NCBI RefSeq assembly: GCF_041260155.1 | Contig: NC_091933.1 | Span: 31,055,933 to 31,119,932 of the forward strand | DNA from: Ptychodera flava | Taxonomy: Eukaryota; Hemichordata; Enteropneusta; Ptychoderidae | DNA: 64,000 nucleotides | Direction of reading: 5' to 3' | Shown here: positions 21,101-31,169 of the stretch, piece after piece | Layout: every line of letters starts with the position of its first letter | How positions within the stretch are numbered: position 1 is the first letter of the stretch | Program-made: the position numbers and the translations under genes | The notes under the pieces: generated by a model | The model's database searches: none | What the model was told of the DNA's origin: nothing | The model's input: the letters and a program-made list of their open reading frames with translations, nothing else

Positions 21101-23822
21101 ATAATTCAACTCTTGGTGAAGATTGCCCGATTCATGTCACAAAGACATCAGTCTACATACAAAATTACTTGGCACTGTACATCTACATCGGATACTGCGG
21201 TATCGTTATCCTGGCGTTCCTCAACATCTTTATCGCCATGATTGCCACAACATACTCCAGAGTACAAGTGAGGATTCGAATGTAATTTATTTCTATTATG
21301 TGTTGTTAATATGCACACGATGTCCGGTAAAAGACTCCTAAAACAACGCACACTATAATACTATTAAATTGAAAGTATACACAGGAAAAAAATCTAATTT
21401 TGCATTAAAGTGAACTAAAGTAAACACTCATTTACACGTACTGGTGAAAATGAAATAGGGGAATAGAAGCCAACTTTGTGTGATATTTAGCACCCGATTT
21501 TGGTCTAAAAGTCAAATCTCTAAGGTATCATATGTAACGTCTACCTGATGTATAAAATATACGAGATCGTAAGAAAATGTGTTCACCAGAAGATGACCCT
21601 GAAACGGTTTCATGTAAAACAGAAAGATAAATTCCTGTCGAAACGAAAGCGGGGAAATAAAAAAATGTAGAGACGTATCAAAATGTATAAATTACTGGAG
21701 AATATGGGAAAATGAGCCATAATCTTTCTACATAGCTAGACTATTATGTCAAGTATATGATGTGGTATAAGATAGTCTTCATGAAGCCATGTGTACTCCA
21801 TTGAGATATCGGTGAGGTGCATGTAGCGTGGACTCTGTCGCTGTACGTATCAGAAACAAATGCCAATGTTTCTAGGCACAGTAATAACATCCGCTCATCC
21901 GCTTTCTGATTTTTTCCTCTTTTCATTTTGCAAGGTCTTATATAACAACAGTTTATTTAACAAAATAAATGTCTTTGTAATATAACGTTTCACGGATACG
22001 CACGTTAGTCAGTTGCAGAATTACCTGTAGAGCAATGTTTTTATTGGGTACTACTCTTTGCTTAATAGGTAGCGGAGAGCTCTTTTACCTTACTATGCAG
22101 GCATAATTCCTTTTATTCTACTAATAACTATTATAAAAGTAACAAAACAAGACAAAAAGCTTGTGACATTCTATCTTCCTACCCCGGTCATTACCTAATA
22201 TAAAACATTGCGATGTCTCTGTTGCGCACAACTTACCAATCAACAAGGAAATTCTCAATGTAATGACTGTCATGTGTTTATCTAAACACAGGATAACAGA
22301 GAGAAGGAGTATAAATTTGTTTGCATCTCCACTTCGATGTTGTACGCACGTCGACCGTTTTCCTTGCCGCCGCCTTACAACATATTCGAACTGATTCGAA
22401 ATGTACTGGTGAAGTTTGTTCGCAGGCTATGTTCAACCTCCCGTAACAAGGTAATTACATCACCAATAGAACTTTCTTATCTATTTTAGTTCTGGTTGAT
22501 ATATCTCGACTTTTCAATGCTAAATTCAGTCAGCCAATAAGCATGATGGAGTGCCGGATATACAAGGTAACTTGTGCATTTTCTATGTCTGCATTTGGTG
22601 TAAAAATAAACAAACTTACTTTCACTATTAAATTTCATTTGATATCCATAGACAACGCCGATCACAAAGGTGGAACCATGCAATTACGATCAGGTATATT
22701 ATATTCTCAACTTATTTTACATCAAGGAAGGTCTGTGATTTATTTACTTGCCCTTTTTGTCTTCAGAGGAGAAAATAACTCGTCTGTATGTTTAAATGAA
22801 TGTGATGTCAACCCAAGCTTTCAAATTACAAAAAACTTTCAGATGTTGTAGTTTGACATTTCGTACTACCGAGTTCAAAGGTGTCTCTGGAAAACACATC
22901 TAACCGACAATACAATACAATACAATACAATACAATACAATACAATACAATACAATACAATACAATACAATACAATACAATACAATCCGGTACAGTGCAG
23001 TGCAGTATAGTATAGTACAATACAGTACAGTACAGTACAGTACAGTACAGTACAGTACAGTACAGTACAGTACAGTACAGTACAGTACAGTACAGTACAG
23101 TACATTTTGCCTTCAGAGGAGAAAATAATTCGTCTATACATATAAATGAATGTGATGTCAACCCAAGCTTTCAGATGTTGTAGTTTGACATTTCGTACTA
23201 CCGAGTTCAAAGGTGTCTCTGGAAAACACATCTAACCGACAATACAATACAATACAATACAATACAATACAATACAATACAATACAATACAATACAATAC
23301 AATACAATACAATACAATACAATACAATACAATAAATACAATACAATACAATACAACACAACAAAACACAACACAACACAACACAACAAAACACAAAACA
23401 GTGCAATACAATACAGTACAATACAATACATTCAATGCAATGCAATGCAATGCAATGCAATGCAATACAATACAATACAATACAATACAATACAATACAA
23501 TACAATACAATACAATACAATACAATACAATACAATACAATACAATACAATACAATACAATACAATTATCTTGCACATTTCTGGGTTTTGATAGCTATGA
23601 ATATCTTCCAATAGTAAATTACATTAGGAATTATGTAATTTGTTGTCCCTATGTCCACTTTTGGCAACCCATTCAGAAGTATCCTTTCCAAAATCGACAA
23701 CTTAAAAATTTCTGTTGTCATAGAACCTTACTTGCAAATATATTTTTTCTGTCTCATTTCAGCTCATCAAGAAACTGCTGTACATGTACTTCACAGAACG
23801 ATGCCGTAAACAGTATCACTAA
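15036..23822 (+). CDS. TRPC-like cation channel, copy B (intact, 653 aa)
   Basis: Predicted six-helix cation channel of the TRPC subfamily, acting at the plasma membrane or an internal membrane. Nine exons: 15036-15179, 15696-15849, 16942-17126, 17516-17695, 19101-19855, 20985-21267, 22292-22450, 22652-22693, 23763-23822. Joined length is 1962 bp with no in-frame stop. Layout: ankyrin 1-90, TRP_2-like region about 115-221, pre-S1 elbow 252-278, S1 294-320, S2 335-352, S3 369-387, S4 397-419, S5 444-466, pore helix around W483-G487, loop 489-533 with sequons at 505, 508 and 513, S6 about 540-560, TRP box 1 position EYKFVC, TRP box 2 LPPPYN, CIRB-like end 631-653. It is shorter than usual TRPCs (mostly 750-950 aa): middle ankyrin repeats and the C-terminal coiled coil are absent. 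Gating and activator cannot be read from sequence. Confidence 0.88.
15696..15849 (+). CDS. TRPC-like copy B, exon 2 (ankyrin)
   Basis: 154 bp, phase 0 in and phase 1 out, acceptor AAACAG and donor GTAAGT. Holds the ankyrin repeat SALQLAARQDNFCMIKTLLD. By alignment it corresponds to the last TRPC ankyrin repeat, so the protein passes from the first helix pair straight to the last. The frame stays open upstream of the acceptor in B and C but not in A, which supports the acceptor chosen. Confidence 0.85.
15876..16598. mobile_element. TTAA-flanked insertion unique to copy B intron 2
   Basis: A 723-bp AT-rich block bounded by TTAA at 15876-15879 and 16595-16598. Ends are weakly inverted: TTAAGGTGGAGCTGCA at the start, and the complement of TTAAGGGTCGCTGCA at the end. 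It interrupts sequence that is continuous in introns 2 of A and C. TTAA duplications are characteristic of piggyBac-type elements. No transposase frame seen. Confidence 0.6.
16942..17126 (+). CDS. TRPC-like copy B, exon 3
   Basis: 185 bp, phase 1 in and phase 0 out. Encodes the end of the ankyrin domain with HLSHPCHSKD, then SPSYIALTSDDPLCTAFELV, the most TRPC-diagnostic block of the N-terminus. Nearly identical in nucleotides to exon 3 of A and C. Confidence 0.88.
17516..17695 (+). CDS. TRPC-like copy B, exon 4
   Basis: 60 codons, phase 0 both sides, acceptor CCCAG and donor GTAAGG. NEYEKLRDKLEDFSTALMGK ... LLRGKNTNKDYISSDYHFPT ... LDKAIENNAKT. It is the charged helical linker of TRPC proteins that leads to the pre-S1 region in exon 5. 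Confidence 0.88.
17860..18219 (+). mobile_element. TTAA MITE family, copy 3 (complete, B-specific)
   Basis: 360 bp from TTAAGGTAATATGCACCTCG to CGAGGTGCGTTCTACCTTAA. These two ends are inverted repeats of about 20 bp. Intron 4 of A and C has the empty site at this place (GAGTTCCCTTTGATTGATTG in A). Nearly identical to copies at 25913 and 60537, so a young insertion. Confidence 0.9.
18220..19100. other. Intron 4 of copy B, remainder
   Basis: AT-rich intron with a C/A homopolymer run at about 18505-18530 and a pyrimidine-rich acceptor. Alignable in parts to introns 4 of A and C. No coding signal. Confidence 0.6.
19101..19855 (+). CDS. TRPC-like copy B, exon 5 (pre-S1 to S5)
   Basis: 755 bp, phase 0 in and phase 2 out, fully open. 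FTVDPKCQKVLLTTGFSS joins exon 4 exactly as KEF...PNCQ..L does in TRPCs. Hydrophobic segments: pre-S1 elbow LYFFYVVCLVVLCGLLQPFL, S1 FLLAFFAHVQFSFMYIVTTV, S2 YIMSYAIGLIITIAVDMKLI followed by KRYMSCIWNTGN (TRPC-like S2-S3 turn), S3 VALLAYFAAQTILVIVYYH, S4 ALIIVFCRFMGSMGCMMNAF, linker QLGPMLLSVKDVFPD (matches the TRPC S4-S5 linker pattern LGP...S...), S5 RFFCVFSVLQFGFTWALYIL. Confidence 0.92.
19966..20305 (+). mobile_element. TTAA MITE family, copy 4 (shared insertion)
   Basis: A diverged copy from GGTACGCCCGTCG to CCGAGGCGCACACTAC, in intron 5 at the same relative site as copies at 8429 (A) and 32026 (C). Both termini have decayed. Confidence 0.7.
20306..20984. other. Intron 5 of copy B, remainder
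   Basis: AT-rich intron. A small inverted pair CTGCACTTCGG (near 20373) and CCGAAGTGCAG (near 20400) could form a hairpin. No SINE, unlike copy A. Nothing coding. Confidence 0.55.
20985..21267 (+). CDS. TRPC-like copy B, exon 6 (pore and S6)
   Basis: 283 bp, phase 2 in and phase 0 out, acceptor CACAG and donor GTGAGG. The pore helix TSWRLVWALFGV matches the TRPC pattern (LFW.IFGL). Then comes a loop of about 45 residues with cysteines 502 and 520 and sequons NNT, NHS and NST. S6 is IGYCGIVILAFLNIFIAMIA, matching the TRPC pattern VV.LLN.LIAM..N. The loop before S6 is about twice the usual TRPC length. Confidence 0.92.
21268..22291. other. Intron 6 of copy B
   Basis: About 1 kb, alignable with introns 6 of A and C throughout. 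No coding or mobile-element signal recognised. Confidence 0.6.
22292..22450 (+). CDS. TRPC-like copy B, exon 7 (TRP boxes)
   Basis: 53 codons, phase 0 both sides. DNREKEYKFVCISTSMLYAR holds the TRP box 1 position; the classic EWKFAR is replaced by EYKFVC. SLPPPYNIFELI is the TRP box 2 (LPPPF) equivalent. A basic stretch VKFVRRLCSTSRNK follows. Confidence 0.9.
22652..22693 (+). CDS. TRPC-like copy B, exon 8 (micro-exon)
   Basis: 14 codons (TTPITKVEPCNYDQ) between CATAG and GTATAT. Same length, phase and residues, apart from the last codon in A, in all three copies. Confidence 0.8.
22912..23565. repeat. Two (TACAA)n/(TACAG)n arrays with a duplicated spacer
   Basis: TACAA units 22912-22985, TACAG units to about 23104, a 138-bp unique block, then TACAA units with ACAAA, GCAAT and AACAC variants from about 23243 to 23565. 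The unique block 23105-23242 copies 22762-22912 (same exon-flanking intron sequence) with a roughly 18-bp deletion, so array and flank duplicated together. Intronic. Confidence 0.95.
23763..23822 (+). CDS. TRPC-like copy B, exon 9 (C-terminus)
   Basis: LIKKLLYMYFTERCRKQYH then TAA. Joined to exon 8 it gives NYDQLIKKLLYMYF, resembling the TRPC calmodulin/IP3-receptor-binding helix (Y..V...L..RY). The protein ends here, without the coiled coil and tail of typical TRPCs. Confidence 0.85.
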   Translation, partial: LIKKLLYMYFTERCRKQYH

Positions 23823-25912
23823 GAAGCGTTTGCGTGGACTGTGAAGCAAAATTGTTCCCAAAACATGAGCATACAGTTAGTTTTACATTCTCACCTTCGT
23901 AATGTACTGTTTTCACATCGAATGGCTGAGAATACATCGTAGCGTAATGGCAAATTACTGTCATTTACAGAATAACACATTTCTCTGTGCTGGGTTTTTT
24001 GATGAACACTTTATCCTCAGAATGGTGAACATTTTTCTACTTCATAATTTCCAACTAGACAATGCAAGAGTTTCTTGACGTCACCTTGTCACATTTCTAA
24101 TTTGTTTTTCGTGATAATGAGGCGTTATATGACTCAACAACAACGTGAAAATGAACCAATGACACTTTCTCCTTTGAGTTTTAAGCGATATAACTGTGGA
24201 TTGCATACGTTTTTATATTTTTAATTATAATACTCCTGCCATTTAATCTAAAATGCTCGTTCATGTGAAGTAATAGTTTTACCGAAGGAATACGATGTAA
24301 AGTATTTTCATTTTCATAGTCGCATATATATTTACTGAATTTCACCGCATTTTGCGTTTTCCAAGGGCAACAAGTCTTGTCTAACTTCGTCTTACTGTCG
24401 GCGGCCCAACAGACCATACCTAGTGTGTGTGTGTGTTTGTATCGAAAAATTGAAAGTATTTTAGCATAATAATAGTCTCCATCAATGTCTGAAGCTATTT
24501 ATACGTATCAAGAGAACATAATTCCCCATTAGTAGTTACAGGAGATTGGCCATGGAAATTTTGAAACTCGCTTGATTCTAAGATTTCAGTGAACTTCTCA
24601 ATGAGTATTTTACCCTTCGACAGATGACAACGTACATGTATCCTTACAGTATATCGGATCAATTTATCGAATGAGAAATCTTCTTCAGAAATACTTATAA
24701 ATAAAAACTAGTTTTAGACAGGTTCTTAGGTTGCATTGGCATCGTTTCTTGTTCACTGTCAAGCAATTTTGACGAAACATAGTAAATTTCAAAATGTGTA
24801 AGCTTTGTTTTAGATAGATTGATGGGGATTTAATAATGTTTCTGGTATTCACGTAGCGCTGTAGTCTGTAATGAAGTCAAACTGACACTTCACCAGTTCA
24901 CCATGCTTTATGGCCAAGAGAAACAATAACACTTTCCCATGCTTTACGGCGACGAAACGATTATCAACGAGAAGATGAAGAGGAATAACTTTTTGCCAAG
25001 TGTTGGGAAACGTACACTCTAATTTCAAAGTCTAACAGCAGTTTTGTCTGATGCTTTACCTGGAACTAGAGTCTCTTGTTAGCTCATGTTTGCTACAGCA
25101 TACGTTTATAAGATGCCATGACACTCTCACGGGCGGACGGTTGTCTGGCATTGCAGTGCACGCAAAACGTCAAACAAAAGAAAATAATAATGAAGTCTAT
25201 GTATACAATGTATGTAAAAATCTGTCCCACTGTCAGCAAATGCAAATATATAATATTGAATTCTCTGCACCTGGTTTTCATATATACCGTACAACTTCAA
25301 GATGCTAGACCGATTTGCTCAAGCAAAAGCTTGTCCAAGAGAACGATCATTACATGATATTGCAGCGTAGAAAGTTGAACGCACTACTGACGACCAGTTT
25401 CAGCTGTCGAATCTGATTAAGTGATCTATAGATCATAGAAGCGTTTCATTGGTTTATATCATACCCGGCCTTAACTTGACAAAGGCGACTGTATTTGTGA
25501 AATATTACCGCCCATTCGGCAGAAAAAGTGCGAACCGAAACTCGCGGGAATTCGAACAAGGGATGTGCTGGAGTAATTTACAAAGAATAGTTTTTTTCTA
25601 AAAACGACGTATTCACGAGTTTGACTGATTTCTACCATGTTGCAGACTGAACGTGGACCGTGACAAATTATGAATATTAATGATAATCATGCCAGTATAT
25701 TGAAGACGCAAATACTGCGATCTAATCGGTCGAGACGTGAAATGAAGCGAGCTTATTCGCCATATACAAGTAGCACGGTTGGAACAGGCACTAGCTGGAG
25801 AAAAAATCCCTTTTAGACGGTTCACGTCAGAATTTTAATTCAACATTATGACATAATAGCAATAAACCATCTCAGAAACGGGTATACCACTCGATTTTGA
25901 CCAGTTCACTCC
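23823..25912. other. 3' flank of copy B
   Basis: Aligns with the 3' flank of A to about 24650 and with C to about 24860 (GGGGATTTAATAATGTTT shared with C). A (GT)n run lies near 24424-24437. From about 24990 to 25860 I see no counterpart in A or C and no coding signal. Confidence 0.6.
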
Positions 25913-26272
25913 TTAAGGTAGTATGCACCTCGAAAGTGAAAGACTTAAACTTTTGCTCTAACTTTCCTCAAGGAATCTTTCAATCATTCTCTTTCAAAAT
26001 CAAGAATAAAAACAGGGGGTCACCATGCAAATTTTGGCACAAGAGAAACAAATTACTCAAGCTTTACCGATATTAGAAACTCAAAATGACCGCCATCCCT
26101 GTGTTAACTCTATGGAGAAAAATAAAAATTTTCGAATTTCGAAAAACTAATCCGGTGAAAAGTTTTCTTTCACCAAGAGCTTTAAAATGAATCCTCACAT
26201 GTGGTACATCAGACGAGAATTGTAAAAGTTTGAGAGTCTGAATGTCTGTCCCCGAGGTGCGTTCTACCTTAA
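25913..26272 (+). mobile_element. TTAA MITE family, copy 5 (complete reference copy)
   Basis: Exactly 360 bp including both TTAA: TTAAGGTAGTATGCACCTCG ... CGAGGTGCGTTCTACCTTAA. The terminal inverted repeats agree at all but about three positions. The interior is non-coding, so the element is non-autonomous. TTAA ends suggest piggyBac-type mobilisation. Confidence 0.92.
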
Positions 26273-26619
26273 ATGCACTAACTATCGCTCGTGCACGTAT
26301 GTCTTGAACTGGTCAAAACCTCGTGGTATACTGTCGCCGGTGTTTGGTTATCGCTTAAATAACGAAGACAATGTTATTCATGATACTAGTATGTTGTTAG
26401 TAGATATGCCATATAAAGTGTTAAAGACTAAATCGTTCACTGTACACTATATTACTAATGGTGAATGTGCTAATTTGGTTCTATATTGTCAGTTATGGCA
26501 AGACCAAAGAACAGTGTGTCACAGTAAGCCATGTTGCAGTAAAAAATAACAAATATGTTACTACCGGAGTGAATTTATAGTTCTGAAAATTAGCCATTCT
26601 ACAATACAATTTTTTCCTA

Positions 26620-26834
26620 AACACGATTGGAACTAATTTGGGATAATTTGATGAAGTAATGCCGATTTAATCTGCAAATGTAACCTCATCTGCTTTTCTT
26701 TTTAAGTTACACACTTGTTTTTATGATTAATTTGTAATATCGGATCGCAACATTCATCTATAGGGCACCTAACACTTTTGAGAAATTTGAAAAATATAAA
26801 GATCTAATTCTCCTAAATTAGTTCCAATCGTGTT
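26620..26834. mobile_element. 215-bp MITE with CCTA target duplication
   Basis: Termini AACACGATTGGAACTAATTT and AAATTAGTTCCAATCGTGTT are inverted. CCTA flanks both sides (26616-26619 and 26835-26838). The paralogous spacer before copy B shows one CCTA (ATTATCCTAGGAGTAATG near 14230) and no element, confirming a clean insertion. Confidence 0.85.
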
Positions 26835-26838
26835 CCTA

Positions 26839-27631
26839 TGAGTCTGTTTCCCGTTATTATTAGTAACAAGAGCAGCCATTCAACAAAGTTTAAGGGAAGT
26901 GTAAGAATATCATTTGGCACAGCTTGCTTTGTCAGTTTCACCGTCAATATTTGTCGCTGTTAGACACGGCATTTCCATTATAAATGTGTACTACTCAATG
27001 ATGCCACCCACACTAAGCTATTGATAAGACACGTGACTGTGGCTAATCGAGAAAACACAGTCGAAGTCATGTTAAACCTCAGTTATCGGAGTCATGAAAA
27101 TAGTTTCCTGTCAAAACGTTCAATCATAAAAGGCCTTAATACTCAAGCGCAATAATCAGTCAGACAATTTAAACAAGCGCGGCATTTTCATTACGGGTGT
27201 ACCTATTAAAAGATATTTTCTCATTCTGAAGTGCAACGTCTAAAATGGATAACATTAAGACGTTTTAATGAAACTGCTGTACATCCTTTGAGCATTGTGA
27301 CATGTTCGTCAATGCGTTCGCTTAGCCAGAACAATCCGTCTTGTCGACTGAAGGAACTATTGATGGCAAGCTAATGGACACAGAAACCCTTTGGCGCTAT
27401 GCACTGCATGATGGATTGTAATTACAGTCAGTATATCACTCGTGACCGAAGAAAAAACTGCTATAGGTTCTACATTGTATTTTGTACTCGGCTTAAATTA
27501 TCAACCAGTACGGCCGACAAAACAGATACGATTACGTTCTTGTATATCGAGCATTATCATAGAAAGGTTTGAAATCACGCACAGTCCCGTTCCTGTGTGT
27601 CCAGTGTGTGTCAGTTCACATCATAGCAACT
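26839..27631. other. 5' flank of copy C
   Basis: Aligns with 14240-15035 before copy B (for example GATGCCACCCACACTAAGC and AAACTGCTGTACATC). Small indels break every shared frame, so this is non-coding flank, possibly with the promoter. No TATA box identified. Confidence 0.6.
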
Positions 27632-27774
27632 ATGGACGTTGATGAGGCAATGGTAAGGGCAGCGTTTGGACAAGAAGACAAACCTGTCAAAGCCTCCACT
27701 CACAGCTCGGCTGAAGAAACCCTGTTCGCTCTGGTTGAGAAAGGTCTGTATTGGACGTGAAACAGTTTCTTGAA
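27632..27774 (+). pseudogene. TRPC-like copy C, exon 1, frameshifted
   Basis: 143 bp against 144. GAGAAAGGTCTG stands where B has GAGAAAGGATCTG. The frame runs into TGA at 27758-27760 after FALVEKGLYWT. A later ATG cannot restore the ankyrin start. Confidence 0.85.
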
Positions 27775-28314
27775 GTAGGTACACCGATATCTTTGCAAAT
27801 CCTTCCAGAAAGTTGTGCAGTTCTGACAGTGCTGCTCGACCATCCAAGTCATAATTTGATAAACGGACGAACAAACTAAATCTGAGTAAACAACAAATGC
27901 AACAACATCCCTGTCACAGAAAAGATTTAAAGTCAACTGTAAAATCATTTGAAAAATCATAGACAGATGACAGGACTGAGCGGACTGTAGGCCTATAATA
28001 ATTCCATACATCCTATTCTCCAGCTAAAGAAACACTTTTCCGTGCCGGGTGGTTGTATATTCATCAGCTCACATCGCTTTTAATGCCTAAATGCTGAACA
28101 TTTTATTCTGGGTTTAGCCTTTCAGGACAAATTTTCGTTTGAAGCCATAATTGTCATAGTTCGACTGAATATTAACATGCAAATTACCTCACACAAATTA
28201 AGGTTTCAAAATTGTCAATAAACAAATTGGGATTTTATGTTTTCCATCGATGGAATGTGCGAATGTTGCTTTGAAACCAACTGCAGATCGTATATTTTTC
28301 ATAACTCAAAACAG

Positions 28315-28468
28315 AGGAATCGAGGAATGTATTTGGACAGTATTGTAACGAGGCAGACTCTTTCGTGTTCGGCACTCCAACTCGCTGCGAGGCAAGATAA
28401 TTTCTGCATGATTAAGACGCTACTCGATGGCGGTGCGATGTTGTTGAATAAACCGGACTGTGAATATG
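28315..28468 (+). pseudogene. TRPC-like copy C, exon 2 (ankyrin)
   Basis: 154 bp, open; near-identical to B (MYLDSIVTRQTLSCSALQ). Donor is GTAGGT instead of GTAAGT. Confidence 0.85.
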
Positions 28469-28798
28469 GTAGGTTAAGAGGACTTGGTGGGCCGGAACTC
28501 TCCAGTCGATTTTTTAATTTCAAATGATGAACCAGTACTGATACTTTTGACTTGTCATTATTCAGAGTATCATGCCCTTCCAAAATGCGTTAGTAGAAAA
28601 ACTGGTTCTTCAATGTCACAGACTGCATCATGATCGGGGAATAACATTCCTGATAAACAGTGCACGCATATGTATCAGATCGTACCTTAAAACTAACTGA
28701 AGGAAATTTGCCCGACGCCGATATCGTACTTCAGACTTTGTGTTATCACTGTTGGCATCGTTAACACAATTCAGAGGAATCTTGGTAAATTCTTTCAG

Positions 28799-28983
28799 AA
28801 CATCTCAGTCACCCCTGTCACTCAAAAGATTTGTCTGAGCACCTTGCGTTCATTGAGTCGTACAACGCCATCACAAGTCCCTCGTACATCGCCTTGACCA
28901 GTGATGATCCTCTGTGCACTGCGTTCGAGCTTGTGGGAGAACTGAACGCACTGATTGACAAGTCTGATGAAGATCCATTTAAG
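28799..28983 (+). pseudogene. TRPC-like copy C, exon 3
   Basis: 185 bp, open, protein sequence essentially identical to A and B over SPSYIALTSDDPLCTAFELV. The intron before it is only 330 bp, showing the length before the insertions seen in A and B. Confidence 0.88.
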
Positions 28984-29011
28984 GTGAGCTTAAAATTCGA
29001 AAACTATTGTT

Positions 29012-29370
29012 TTAAGGTGGAACTCGCCTTGGTGACATACATTTGGATTCTCAGCTTCTGCAATCTTTGCTGGTGTACCACTTATAGGGGCTTATTTTAT
29101 AGCTCTAAAAGAAACAAATATTTTTACCTTCTTAGTTTTTCGAAAGTCCGAAATTTATTTTTCCCATAGAGTTAACTCACGGATTGTGGCCATTTTGAAT
29201 TTCAAATGTTGTTAAATATTGCGTAATTTGTTTCTCTAGTTCGTTAAGTTGCACCATGACCCCCGATTTTTATTGTCTATTTGGTAAGGGAATGGTTGAA
29301 AGTTTCATTTAGGAAATTTTGAGCAAAAGTTTAAATGTTTCTCTTTTGAGGTTCAAACTATCTTTAGGTC
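29012..29370 (-). mobile_element. TTAA MITE family, copy 6 (inverted, C-specific)
   Basis: A reverse-oriented copy starting TTAAGGTGGAACTCGCC and ending near GAGGTTCAAACTATCTTTAGG. Intron 3 of B reads TTGTTTCAAGGTCAAATTAA across this point and A likewise, giving a paralogous empty site. Confidence 0.8.
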
Positions 29371-29690
29371 AAATAAAAGAAAGAAAAACAGTTCTTCGGG
29401 AAGGTAAGAGACACTCTCTCGAAACAAGGAGACTGCTGTATGATGGCGGCCTACCTGCCAAGACGTGCGTGTTTTGATCCGATGATGGTAAAAATCTTCA
29501 TAAGACAACGTCTGGGGTGCTACCCTCATCATTGATTATACTTTCCTGGACTGCAGCAATGCCTTACAGATTGATTTTGAAACATCCAAGAACATTATTT
29601 GAATTGTAGAGGACAAAGGCTGTAGAATGCAATTACGTGTAGGCCTACTTACACATATTGGACTCATTTTTCTAAAAATTGCTTTCCCAG

Positions 29691-29869
29691 AACGCGTATG
29701 AAAAGCTACGGGACAAGCTTGAAGACTTTGCGACAGCGCTGATGGGTAAGTGTTCTTCTACAAACGAAGTGTTGACGCTTCTCCGAGGAAAAATACCACC
29801 AAGGACTACATCTCATCGGATTATCACTTCCCGACGCTGGATAAAGCAATAGAAAATAATGCAAAATCG
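29691..29869 (+). pseudogene. TRPC-like copy C, exon 4, frameshifted
   Basis: 179 bp against 180. A G is missing at about 29790 (GAGGAAAAATACC against GAGGAAAGAATACC). Splice sites are normal. Confidence 0.85.
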
Positions 29870-31169
29870 GTAAGGTGTTTATAACTGTTTAGACTTGATT
29901 TTATCCTACACAAGAAACTTCAGATCAGTAAATGTCTTTTTAATTGAAATAGGAAGATAGCCATGAAAAACATTAAGAAAAGGGCATTAGTGTAGCATAT
30001 CATGATTAACAACTGCATCTCAAACAACCTCGTGTCTGAGAGTCCATTGATAGAATAAAAAGCGCCCTCAGACAGGCAGATAATAAATTCAAATGTCAAA
30101 ATGATATGTGCCCTTATTCATCAGGCGTACCACGGAAGAACTGTGGTGTAGTTTATTAACCGAGAAGAGGTTGTGCGGCATAAAATATATTGACCTATAA
30201 TCATCCAATGAATAAGGAGGCTTTCTGCAGCGTTTTTAATAAATTTTATAACATTTTACAACTAGGGGTCGTCCGCAATAAAGCTGACTACGCACTAGGA
30301 GCGGAATTCCTTAGTTACAGTGTCAACCCCCTTCCCCCTCAAAACCAAATTCCTTAATGCGAAATAGATTTCTGGGAAACTGTTTTGCTTATCATGTATG
30401 GAGAATACCAACCTGTCTTTCACGTAGGTTGTGCAAAATCTACACATGAATATAAATAAACAAACTTTACGTTTACAGTAATCCAACGTTCAAAGTAGTC
30501 TTTATTCTTCTGCCAGAGTTCAAATCATTTTTTTTTGTTTTTAGGTTGTCATAGTGTGCCCATTCTTTTGCCCGATGAACGCGGAGATAGTCCTGCGTCG
30601 GACCCGTATAGTCACATCTAGTTTAGTCAACACTTTTAAAACCGCACTCGAACAGTGTTCCATGTCTGTATTGTCACCTTTTGTCTTCTATTATGGTTTC
30701 AGGGTCTGATCATCCAATCGCGATTTCAAAGCAAAACGAAATGCCTCCCTCAAAAAAATACGAAGGAAATATGTAACGTGTCAGCTTTTATGATCGACGG
30801 CTCTTTAAACGTCATTTGCCGAATTAGTAGTTAAGAGAAAGTTTACCGACAGAACATACACTGAAATCGTAATTTCTGCCATTTGAGAGAAGTATATGTC
30901 AACTACTATACCCTCATGGTTCTAAGACAACCAGCTCCTCGACATTTATCTATCAATAATAACCCAAGCTGCTGACATGGCCTGGAAATGTCCAGGTTTT
31001 AACCGTTCCGAAACCCTCTCACAAATTGCAAATCTCGCTTTCCTTTTTTCCTTTCTTTTTACCTATGACATTTACCAATAATGTGCAAAGCTCACACGCG
31101 TACACAAGCTTATGCACGGAAAACGCAATACATGTACAACGGTCGTTTATTTCTTATTTTTCCTTACAG
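29870..31169. other. Intron 4 of copy C
   Basis: About 1.3 kb, the least interrupted of the three introns 4 and a useful reference for insertions in A and B. No MITE, no fold-back element, no coding signal. Confidence 0.6.

Noticed and set aside
22826..23844. Frames of 74-147 codons on both strands
   Set aside because: Pentanucleotide repeat artefacts in intron 8 of copy B; only the 3' end overlaps real exon 9, in a different frame.
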